A stretch of DNA of 12,965 bases from JAVBNJ01 sp031551625 (lineage in GTDB: Bacteria > Bacteroidota > Bacteroidia > Bacteroidales > UBA932): NCBI GenBank assembly GCA_031551625.1, contig JAVBNJ010000052.1, forward strand, positions 1 through 12,965, read 5' to 3'. Numbering within the stretch: position 1 is the first letter of the stretch; each line of letters opens with the position of its first letter. A program made the position numbers and the translations under genes. The notes under the pieces are model-generated. The model was not told the DNA's origin. It saw only the letters and a program-made list of their open reading frames with translations, and ran no database searches. Of this stretch, positions 1 through 5,916 are shown piece after piece.

Positions 1-1
1 G

Positions 2-238
2 ATGTATAACCGTAGCGTAGGGCAGTGGTTCTCGGTAGCAGTTGGTAATAATTTTTATACCGATCAGGCTTGGAGTCCTTGCTTGGGAATGAATTTCCGC
101 TTGAGTGGATTCCAGTTGTATTTGGTGGCTGAAAATATTAATAGTTTTAAAGCAACGGAAGCACGTGCATTGAACGTACAGTTCGGTATGAACGTAACCA
201 TATTCAAAAAAGCTACAGACGGACAAATGCGCTGGTAG
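2..238 (+). CDS. C-terminal fragment of a probable outer-membrane beta-barrel protein (DUF5723-like)
   Basis: The reading frame is open from the left edge, so this is the last 78 or so codons of a longer gene and the ATG at base 2 need not be its start. The peptide alternates hydrophobic and polar residues and is rich in aromatics and Gly, as in short beta strands. Examples are FRLSGFQLYLVAENINSF and a final strand LNVQFGMNVTIF ending close to the C-terminus. This is how many Bacteroidota outer-membrane barrel proteins end (DUF5723/PorV-like families). No catalytic motif is visible. It is convergent with the protease gene to its right and is followed 52 bases later by a strong terminator. The barrel reading is moderately likely; the exact family is a guess from a fragment. 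Confidence 0.55.
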   Translation: MYNRSVGQWFSVAVGNNFYTDQAWSPCLGMNFRLSGFQLYLVAENINSFKATEARALNVQFGMNVTIFKKATDGQMRW

Positions 239-290
239 TTTTTAGTTGGCAGTGAGCAGTTGGCCGTCGACAAGTACACGGTTTTAATAC

Positions 291-333
291 ACAATGGGCA
301 GTTAGATAAACTCTAACTGCCCATTGTTTTTTT
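291..333 (+). terminator. Rho-independent terminator of the left-edge gene
   Basis: A perfect 16-bp inverted repeat (291–306 with 312–327) encloses a 5-nt loop and runs directly into seven T residues (327–333) on the plus strand. The minus-strand side has no comparable T-run, so it mainly serves the left-edge gene, although the hairpin also lies just beyond the stop of the convergent protease gene. Confidence 0.9.
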
Positions 334-349
334 ACTGCCTACTGAGAGC

Positions 350-3300
350 CTATTTCTTTAGTTCATTCAGCAACTCCTTTACGGCGGCGGCTAATTGCTC
401 GTCTTCTCCTTTCACCAGTTTTCCGGGTGAGTTGGCGATTTTAATATCGGGATCAAGTTGTTGATTTTCCAAGTACGAACCGTCGGGCAAGCGGTAACCT
501 GTAACGGGAATACCGAATACCAATGTCGGGTCTTGCAATGTTTCCCAATTTACGCTGGTCATGGTGCCCGGCACAGGCATACCCACCAGTTTACCGATAC
601 CTACATGTTTGTATACCCATGGCGAACCGTGTGCATTTGAATAATTGGCTTCGTTCATCAGCATGATGCTCGGTTTGTTCCAGCGACGGCTCGGCATGTC
701 GCAAGCTTCGCGTCCGCGGACTACCTGTGTAAAATATTTTTTGCCGCTGAAAAGTATTTCAATATCTTCGTGCATGCGTCCGCCGCCATTGTAGCGCGTG
801 TCAATTACAATCCCCTCTTTGTTGTTGAATTTACCCAAAATGTCGGAATAGATGGAGCGGAAACTCGGGTCGCCCATGCTCTGAATATGTACGTAGCCAA
901 GACGTCCACCCGACAAGCGTTCCACATCGGCTTCGCGTTGTTTTACCCAGCGGGTGTAAAGCAGTGTATTGAATGCTCCGTTCGAAATTGGTTTCACAGT
1001 TTCGTCCCAACGCTCGCCAGTGGCGGGGTTGTAGAATGATACTAATACACGTTCTCCTGTTTTTTTATTCAACAGTGTAAAATAATCCTGTCCTTTTACT
1101 ATTTTTTCGCCATCCATTTTTTCGATTACACAACCAGCTTTCGCTTTGCTGCCGGCATTGTCGAACGGGCCTTTTTCCACTACTTCGTCAATTAACAACC
1201 CATCTCTATCGTATGTCCATGAGAAGAACAGTCCGAGGTTGGCCGTAGCATCTGGATTTTCGGGCTGCGGTGAGTAGCGGCCTCCCGTATGCGATACGTT
1301 CAGTTCGCCCAGCAACTCGCTCAGCATTTCGGCAAAGTCGTAGTTGTTGTTGATGTATGGTACAAATTTACCGTACGCTGTTTTCATCAGTTCCCAATTT
1401 ACGCCGTGCATATCGGTTACGTAGAACCGTTTCAATTCTTCTGTCCACGTGTGGTTGAACATGTACTCGCGCTCGGCGGCTAAATCCAAATCCATTTGCG
1501 CTTTGTAGGTAATAGGTGTTTTCTTGCTGCCGGCCAACGTAATTTTTTGCATCGCGCGGCCCAGCATAAACAAGTTTTTGCCTTCTTTGTCGAGCATCAG
1601 CGGGGCATTGCCCACTTCTTTAAATTCCAGCTTTGTTTCGCGTGTGCGTGGTGCAATCGACCACAAGTCGTAGCCTTTTTCGAATGCCGACAGGTAGTAC
1701 AACTTGTCGCCATCGGGTGTCAGCACTGCATCGCCCAGTTGCGACGAGTTGGGTGTGAGCCGTAGTATGCGGTCTTCAATGCCTTTCAGCTCAATGTCGA
1801 TATCCTTGCCGGCTTTTTTAGTGCTGTCTTGTTTCGCATCTTTGCTCTTTGCATCATCTTTCGATTTATCATCTTTCTTGCCTTTGGCTGCTTTTTCTTC
1901 TTCCTGCAACAGTTTGAAATCGTCTTCGCTCAAGCGGAACTTATCAAATGCTTTTTGATTCATGAACACAATCATTACATCGCTCAGCGAGCCCCACGAT
2001 GCGTGGTTGCGCATGCCGTAGCGTTCCGATTGGAAAAGAATCGCATCGCCGCCGAGCACCCATTTCGGATTGCTGTCGAAGTAGCCGCTGTTCGTCAAGT
2101 TAGTGATGGCGCTGCCTTGTGCACTCACTAATCCGATATCGCTATACGGGTCGTGTTGGTTGGCAATGTATTCAAGTGTAAACCATTTTCCGTCGGGCGA
2201 CCATTCGTAGTGAATCATTCCCGAGGCGCTGTAGTTTGTAGAACCGTCGGTTATTTCACGTGTTTTGCCCGAAGCAATGTTATATACCATAAGTTTGGAG
2301 CGGTTCTCAATATAAGCAACCTCTTTTCCGTCGGGCGAATATTGCGGCAAGAAACGCTCTGTTTTCGACGCGGGGAACAGCGGTTTTTCGTCAATCACTG
2401 TGGCATTGAAGAAATAGGGTTCTTCGCTGCGTGTGGTTTTGGCAGTGTAGATATTCCAGGTACCCTCGCGCTCGGTGGCATATATCAACGCTTTCCCGTC
2501 GGGCGAAAAACTAGCCATAGCATCCTGGCTGGCATTATTGGTAATGCGTTTCGTGTATTTATAATCGGCCGAACATACGTAAATATCGCCACGCATAGCT
2601 ACGGCTACTTGCTTGCCGTCGGCTGATACCGCATCGCCCGAAGCGTTTTTGTTGGTGAGTGAAGCAATATTGCTGCTATTGTCGTCGTTTGTAATTTGTA
2701 TAACTAATTTTTCAGGTTCTTTCCCGGATTCCATTGTGTAGATTTCCCCATCATAGCCGAAGCACAGGGTGCCGTTTGCGGCAATAGACAGGAAGCGTAT
2801 GGGGTGTGTTTTGAAATTTGTTACCGGTTTTATTTGCGACGGATTATTCAATGGAAACGAATATACATTATAGCTGCCCCCGTTTCGCTCGCTCAAAAAG
2901 AAAACCTGCGAATTATCCGGGCTCAATACGGGATTTGTGTCTTCGCCCGCATCGGTAATTAGCTGTTGGTATTTTTTCGCCTGCATATCGTACAGCCAAA
3001 TGTCGCGCGTAACCGATGAGGTGTGATGCTTGCGCCATTTGTCCTCAAATCCTTTGCGGTCTTGGAACACAAATTTCTGTCCGTCTTTTGTGAAAGCAAT
3101 ATTCTCGGCAGGTGTTGCCAGCATTTGTTCAGGGCGACCACCTTTCACGGGAACACGGTATAACTCGGTCATCATGCCTGAAGGAAAAGCCGCGCTCTGT
3201 GCAGGCCCTTGGATTTTACTGCCGAACCAAACATAGTTGCCGTCGGGCGAAAAGGCATAAGGTATTTCGCTGCCGCTCCATGTGGTAAGCCGTTCGGGTG

Positions 3301-3640
3301 TGCCGCCTGTAGCGTTTACTATAAAAATATCGAAATTGCCGAAGCGGTCGCTGGCAAAAGCAATGCGCTTGCTGTCGGGGCTCCACACCGGCGTGTAGTC
3401 GTAGGCTTCGTGCATCGTAATTTGGCGCGCTTCGCCACCGTTGGCCGGCACTATAAAAATATCGCCTTTATATGAAAAAGCTACTTGCTTGCCATCGGGC
3501 GAAATGTTTGGATAGCGCATCCACAGCGGGTTAGCCATTAGTGAGCCAAGTGGTAGTAGCGCAAATAAAATAAATAGTTTAGTGATTTTAGCTGCGCTGA
3601 ACTTGCAACTGTGTTTAGGTTTTAATAGTGTTTGATTCAT
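350..3640 (-). CDS. Tricorn-type S41 family serine protease, secreted
   Basis: 1096 aa, the usual length for tricorn-like proteases, which degrade peptides. An N-terminal hydrophobic stretch (about residues 20–36, KLFILFALLPLGSLMA) predicts export to the periplasm. Residues about 40–540 hold repeated PD40/WD40-like beta-propeller motifs (SPDGK-type at 47, 87, 131, 240, 340, 379, 436 and 481). A Lys/Asp-rich linker follows (about 570–615), then the tricorn C1 region, a PDZ domain (about 800–880) and the S41 core (about 910–1070). The tricorn catalytic tetrad is visible: Ser783-His784 in LNVSH, nucleophile Ser1001 in NYSNAHG, and Glu1058 in YLENQ. The spacings (218 and 57) nearly equal those of archaeal tricorn (220 and 58). 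The ATG at 3640 is chosen because the signal peptide follows it and a TAnnTTTG promoter lies about 30 bases upstream. It is transcribed alone. Probable role: turnover of envelope peptides. Confidence 0.93.
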   Translation of the reverse strand: MNQTLLKPKHSCKFSAAKITKLFILFALLPLGSLMANPLWMRYPNISPDGKQVAFSYKGDIFIVPANGGEARQITMHEAYDYTPVWSPDSKRIAFASDRFGNFDIFIVNATGGTPERLTTWSGSEIPYAFSPDGNYVWFGSKIQGPAQSAAFPSGMMTELYRVPVKGGRPEQMLATPAENIAFTKDGQKFVFQDRKGFEDKWRKHHTSSVTRDIWLYDMQAKKYQQLITDAGEDTNPVLSPDNSQVFFLSERNGGSYNVYSFPLNNPSQIKPVTNFKTHPIRFLSIAANGTLCFGYDGEIYTMESGKEPEKLVIQITNDDNSSNIASLTNKNASGDAVSADGKQVAVAMRGDIYVCSADYKYTKRITNNASQDAMASFSPDGKALIYATEREGTWNIYTAKTTRSEEPYFFNATVIDEKPLFPASKTERFLPQYSPDGKEVAYIENRSKLMVYNIASGKTREITDGSTNYSASGMIHYEWSPDGKWFTLEYIANQHDPYSDIGLVSAQGSAITNLTNSGYFDSNPKWVLGGDAILFQSERYGMRNHASWGSLSDVMIVFMNQKAFDKFRLSEDDFKLLQEEEKAAKGKKDDKSKDDAKSKDAKQDSTKKAGKDIDIELKGIEDRILRLTPNSSQLGDAVLTPDGDKLYYLSAFEKGYDLWSIAPRTRETKLEFKEVGNAPLMLDKEGKNLFMLGRAMQKITLAGSKKTPITYKAQMDLDLAAEREYMFNHTWTEELKRFYVTDMHGVNWELMKTAYGKFVPYINNNYDFAEMLSELLGELNVSHTGGRYSPQPENPDATANLGLFFSWTYDRDGLLIDEVVEKGPFDNAGSKAKAGCVIEKMDGEKIVKGQDYFTLLNKKTGERVLVSFYNPATGERWDETVKPISNGAFNTLLYTRWVKQREADVERLSGGRLGYVHIQSMGDPSFRSIYSDILGKFNNKEGIVIDTRYNGGGRMHEDIEILFSGKKYFTQVVRGREACDMPSRRWNKPSIMLMNEANYSNAHGSPWVYKHVGIGKLVGMPVPGTMTSVNWETLQDPTLVFGIPVTGYRLPDGSYLENQQLDPDIKIANSPGKLVKGEDEQLAAAVKELLNELKK

Positions 3641-3670
3641 GTTCTAAACTTTAAGTGAAATAAAAGATTA

Positions 3671-3699
3671 CAAAGATAGCAAATATCGGGTATAGGCAA
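3671..3699 (-). promoter_or_regulatory. Bacteroidota-type promoter of the tricorn-like protease gene
   Basis: Reading the minus strand, TATCTTTG (complement of 3671–3678) matches the −7 consensus TAnnTTTG. A TTG (complement of 3697–3699) lies 18 nt upstream as the −33 element. The box ends about 30 bases before the start codon, giving a short leader. Confidence 0.65.
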
Positions 3700-3807
3700 A
3701 ACATCCCGTGTTTTCAACCGGATGTGATAATAGAATACGTATAAATGAAAATGCTGAAAGGATCGAGAATTTGCTTATGATAAACGAGAGGCGCCGTACT
3801 GGTGTAA

Positions 3808-3971
3808 TTATTCCTTCTGTTTATTCCATAAATCTTCAATTATCTGAAGAAAATCATTGTCAAAGCATCCTGAAAAGGCGTAGATAAAAAGCTCCTCCAT
3901 TTCTTCGTCGGAACAATTTTTTGTATATATTTTTCGAGCAGTTTATGCAGGTTATCTATAGTTGGGTCCAT
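3808..3971 (-). pseudogene. Frameshifted FecR-like (anti-sigma factor) N-terminal remnant
   Basis: From the ATG at 3971 the minus strand encodes MDPTIDNLHKLLEKYIQK. It then needs a −1 shift within the run of six A's (complement of 3917–3922) to continue as NCSDEEMEELFIYAFSGC and on to IIEDLWNKQKE before a TAA at 3808. The span is 164 bases, one short of 55 codons, so one lost A explains it. The joined 54-aa peptide resembles the N-terminal region of Bacteroidota FecR anti-sigma factors (LLxKYxxxxCsxEE...lxelLexxW), but FecR is normally about 300 aa and no membrane or sensor part follows. It may be a dead remnant, a standalone short protein hit by a homopolymer error, or a chance match. It lies about 77 bases downstream of RNA element C on the same strand, so C could be its leader. 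Confidence 0.45.
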
Positions 3972-4047
3972 CTATAAACATTTTTAATTTGTATTATTTC
4001 GGTTCCCAACATTTCTATTTTATCACTGCCGGAGGTAGAAAATAAAA

Positions 4048-4183
4048 ACGTGGAACTTCACTTTATTTGCTTATTGAGGTTCTCCAAAACCATTGCATAC
4101 AAACAAGAAAGCCCACGTATCACTACGTGAGTGTTGACTTCTTGTTCTGTATGCTTTTGTAATTTGGAGATTTCAATAAGCAA
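4048..4183 (-). ncRNA. Structured RNA element, copy C
   Basis: Read on the minus strand, this folds like copies A and B with different sequence in the helices. P1 is an 11-bp perfect helix (4173–4183 with 4067–4077). The conserved internal loop AA/ACC follows (4171–4172 and 4078–4080). P2 is 8 bp (4163–4170 with 4081–4088). P3 is about 15 bp with one bulged base (4139–4154 with 4095–4109). The apical hairpin is CACGT/ACGTG (4125–4129 with 4114–4118). The downstream segment CCACGT (complement of 4048–4053) can pair with the 3' arm of the apical hairpin (4113–4118). C has the longest and most perfect helices of the three. No FISUMP-like gene follows it, only the short FecR-like remnant, so it is either an orphan or a leader for a decayed gene. 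Confidence 0.75.
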
Positions 4184-4290
4184 GAACTAAATCTAACGCA
4201 TTTTACGTTGGTTCCCTAATTGAGGGAAGAATGTGTCGTGTTGCGGCTATTTAATCATAGGCTTTTGTATATGTTATATAGATTTCCGTA

Positions 4291-4298
4291 CAAATATA
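4291..4298 (-). promoter_or_regulatory. Possible −7 box for RNA element C
   Basis: The minus strand reads TATATTTG, matching TAnnTTTG, 108 bases upstream of the P1 helix of element C. No TTG lies at the expected −33 distance (the triplet there is TTT), so this is weaker than promoters A and B. A TTCCCT/AGGGAA hairpin (4211–4227) lies between it and the element. Confidence 0.35.
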
Positions 4299-4355
4299 AA
4301 AAAAATTGCGAATAGGAAAATGGTATTTGATATGGGATAAATCGTTGAAAAATTA

Positions 4356-4373
4356 TTACTTTTGCAAAAGTAA
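4356..4373 (+). promoter_or_regulatory. Perfect 18-bp palindrome, candidate operator
   Basis: TTACTTTTGCAAAAGTAA is an exact palindrome. It lies between the possible leftward promoter of element C and the rightward promoter of leader A, ending 19 bases before the −33 TTG of promoter A. Each half also contains TACTTTTG, which fits TAnnTTTG, but neither has a TTG at −33, so a binding site for a dimeric regulator is more likely than a promoter pair. The cognate regulator is not in the window. Confidence 0.5.
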
Positions 4374-4392
4374 CTTTTTAACATTTTGCTAT

Positions 4393-4422
4393 TTGGTAGA
4401 TGAAAAAAGTTTACTACATTTG
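4393..4422 (+). promoter_or_regulatory. Promoter A, near-consensus Bacteroidota promoter
   Basis: TTG (4393–4395), a 19-nt spacer and TACATTTG (4415–4422) followed by CAC. The same arrangement with the same spacing and the same TACATTTGCAC end is found at promoter B, and a related one (TACCTTTGCAG) at the rRNA-like leader. Transcription should begin near 4428, giving a leader of about 380 nt before the ATG at 4810. Confidence 0.8.
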
Positions 4423-4436
4423 CACGGTGACAATAC

Positions 4437-4447
4437 GCTCTTTAACA
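4437..4447 (+). promoter_or_regulatory. boxA-like antitermination site in leader A
   Basis: GCTCTTTAACA is identical to the boxA core of E. coli rRNA operons, where NusB and S10 load onto RNA. It starts about 9 nt after the predicted transcription start. Leader B has a partial match (GTTCTTTA, complement of 11647–11654) at the same place, and the rRNA-like leader at the right edge has ATCTTTGACGTATTG. Function in this gene is inferred from position and sequence only. Confidence 0.55.
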
Positions 4448-4479
4448 TTTGGTAAAAGGAAGTGAAAAGCTTCCGGTCT

Positions 4480-4604
4480 GCTTTAAGAAATCTGGAAAAT
4501 TTCTAAACAAATAAAGGTGTATCATTCCACAAACGTGGATTTTGATTTATTTTATTTGTGGGTATTCCAGAACCTCTTAAAGCGATAAACTCAAGTCCAC
4601 GTTT
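4480..4604 (+). ncRNA. Structured leader RNA element, copy A
   Basis: Helices readable in the sequence are P1 GCTTTAAGA/TCTTAAAGC (4480–4488 with 4575–4583), P2 TCTGGAA/TTCCAGA (4491–4497 with 4565–4571), P3 ACAAATAAA/TTTATTTGT (4507–4515 with 4551–4559) and an apical hairpin TCCAC/GTGGA (4526–4530 with 4535–4539). P1 and P2 are separated by AA on the 5' side (4489–4490) and ACC on the 3' side (4572–4574), identical in all three copies. AAACGTGGA (4531–4539) is also complementary over 9 bp to TCCACGTTT (4596–4604), so a pseudoknot or alternative fold is possible. It lies in the leader of the FISUMP-like gene at 4810. I do not recognise a known RNA family. Confidence 0.8.
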
Positions 4605-4693
4605 CTTAATTTAATGGTTGAATGATTGGCTTCGCCGGGCTGACGGTTGAATAACCGAGTAATTGAAATGGGATTGGCAGCAAAGAAAAACTT

Positions 4694-4762
4694 GCAGCAG
4701 GGGGTTGTTTTACAAAGTTTATATAGTGTTTGTTTGTTCCATAAAACAATCCCAGTCGCTGC
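4694..4762 (+). ncRNA. Second leader hairpin, copy A
   Basis: GCAGC (4694–4698) pairs with GCTGC (4758–4762), and GGGGTTGTTTT (4701–4711) pairs with AAAACAATCCC (4743–4753), with one G·U. The 31-nt loop contains GTGTTTGTTTGT (4726–4737), identical in copy B. The outer and inner helices change in step between A and B (GCAGC/GCTGC against GCTACG/CGTAGC, read on the RNA strand), which supports real pairing. It ends 47 bases before the start codon. A small AT-rich hairpin, AAACTAA/TTAGTTT (4773–4790), follows. Confidence 0.7.
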
Positions 4763-4809
4763 TGATTAGAATAAACTAAAAAATTAGTTTAAATTTAAAA
4801 TATAATAAA

Positions 4810-5841
4810 ATGAAAAAAATCTACTATTTATTATTACTAGTGCTGTTGCCTATGTTTGGCACAGCGCAGAACTGCATCAGTATAGTGCAAGGCAATACAA
4901 CCTACACTACTGAAACCATTTCTTTTGCGGTGAAGTGGAATACCTGCAACGGAACCAACCATCTTTATAAAGTGTGGGTATTTGTGGACTATTGCGAGGT
5001 GAATGTAGCGGGCGATCCCGTGGGACAATGGCAACGGGCTACAGTAGGAACACCTGTTGTAACCGGTGGCCCTGCCTATACCGCGGGCAACGCTATGGGT
5101 TTTTGGCTGACAGCTGCCAACAATGGCTTGACTGCTAATGTGAAGTTGCAAATAGGTACGGGTAGTATATCGCGCTTCAAGTGGTGCGCCTTTGCTACGG
5201 ATTACCCGCCTGTTGCAGCGTACACAGGCGCTTCGAGCTATACACTTAAAGGGACTATTCCGTTTTATATAACTTACAAAGACGAATTGCCAACTAAAGT
5301 CGATACAAAATCATATACACCCGATGATGGTAAAGAAGTAATGGCAATAACAGACGCTACTGGTTGCCCTGCCGGATGTAGAATACGGAATCAAACCGTT
5401 AGCGATGGTACTTGCTGTGGTGGGCTAACAGCGGTAGGCGGCTATTGCAGGGACCTGTTAGCCGACAAAGCTACCACATATAGCAGTTGTGGTATTGAGG
5501 TGAAAACAGCCGACGCAGGGACATCGGCTTGGAATCCGGACAATCTATGTCCGAAAGGTTGGCGATGGCCGAAAACCACCGAATTATGTTGTTTGATGCC
5601 GTATTTGGCACCAACTTGGGCGCGAAATAAACCATGGTGGAGTGGGGTATCGTATGATGCTTCGAATGCCTATGGTTTAATTCCATGCGAAAGTAACCAT
5701 CAATGGGAATGTGAAACTATGAACGGTACTTCGCCAGCAGCACTTTGTATAAAATATTATGGGTTGAATCCTTATCCAAGCTACTATTTGGTTAACAAAT
5801 GGGTTAAAGGTGAGATAATGGCAGTGCGCTGCGTTCGCTAG
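4810..5841 (+). CDS. Secreted Cys/Trp-rich protein with FISUMP-like C-terminal domain (paralogue A)
   Basis: 343 aa. A signal peptide (residues 1–20, MKKIYYLLLL...TAQ) predicts export. Residues about 21–155 form a beta-rich domain shared with the paralogue at 10304–11353 (both have F-x-W-C-x-[FY]-A-T-D-Y-P-P near residue 125 and LKGT/FKGT near 147). A Cys-rich stretch follows (about 180–230: TDATGCP, CC, GGYCRDLLADKATTY, CGIEV). The C-terminal region (about 245–343) begins CPKGWRWP and ends VRCVR, the opening and closing signature of FISUMP (Fibrobacter major paralogous) C-type-lectin-like domains. The centre of that domain has almost no similarity to the paralogue. The ATG at 4810 is set by the signal peptide and by the A-rich upstream stretch matching copy B. 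It follows a roughly 380-nt structured leader with a boxA-like site. Role unknown; probably a surface or secreted binding protein. Confidence 0.82.
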   Translation: MKKIYYLLLLVLLPMFGTAQNCISIVQGNTTYTTETISFAVKWNTCNGTNHLYKVWVFVDYCEVNVAGDPVGQWQRATVGTPVVTGGPAYTAGNAMGFWLTAANNGLTANVKLQIGTGSISRFKWCAFATDYPPVAAYTGASSYTLKGTIPFYITYKDELPTKVDTKSYTPDDGKEVMAITDATGCPAGCRIRNQTVSDGTCCGGLTAVGGYCRDLLADKATTYSSCGIEVKTADAGTSAWNPDNLCPKGWRWPKTTELCCLMPYLAPTWARNKPWWSGVSYDASNAYGLIPCESNHQWECETMNGTSPAALCIKYYGLNPYPSYYLVNKWVKGEIMAVRCVR

Positions 5842-5864
5842 GAATGAAGTTTAGCCTTCGTGTC

Positions 5865-5894
5865 TTCGCGCATCGGAAAAATTTCGTATCTTTG
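5865..5894 (+). promoter_or_regulatory. Probable promoter of the antiporter operon
   Basis: TATCTTTG (5887–5894) matches TAnnTTTG. The triplet 19 nt upstream is TTC (5865–5867), one base from TTG. The box ends 22 bases before the ATG at 5917, and no terminator separates it from the preceding gene, so read-through is also possible. Confidence 0.55.
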
Positions 5895-5916
5895 AAAACC
5901 ATAATACCTGTAGAGT

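Noticed and set aside
241..340. CRISPR or tandem repeat
   Set aside because: Several AGTTGGC/GCAGT-like heptamers are near each other, but spacing is irregular and there are no equal-length spacers; one pair is just the terminator stem.
2153..2626. 157-codon plus-strand frame and other plus-strand frames inside 350–3640
   Set aside because: They lie opposite a protease gene with complete catalytic residues and repeats, have no recognisable domain and no promoter; they are shadows of that gene.
4048..4183. Integron attC site or transposon end
   Set aside because: The element is a long imperfect hairpin, but the conserved attC core sites (RYYYAAC and GTTRRRY) are absent, no integrase or transposase is present, and no target-site duplication was found. 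Helix covariation with promoters upstream fits RNA better.
4480..4604. 6S RNA
   Set aside because: A long hairpin with an internal loop suggested it, but the small asymmetric AA/ACC loop is unlike the large central bubble of 6S RNA, and two of three copies lie in leaders of related genes.
5541..5841. Diversity-generating retroelement target region
   Set aside because: The C-terminal lectin-like fold and RCVR end resemble known DGR targets, but the window has no reverse transcriptase, no Avd-like gene and no near-identical template repeat differing at adenines.
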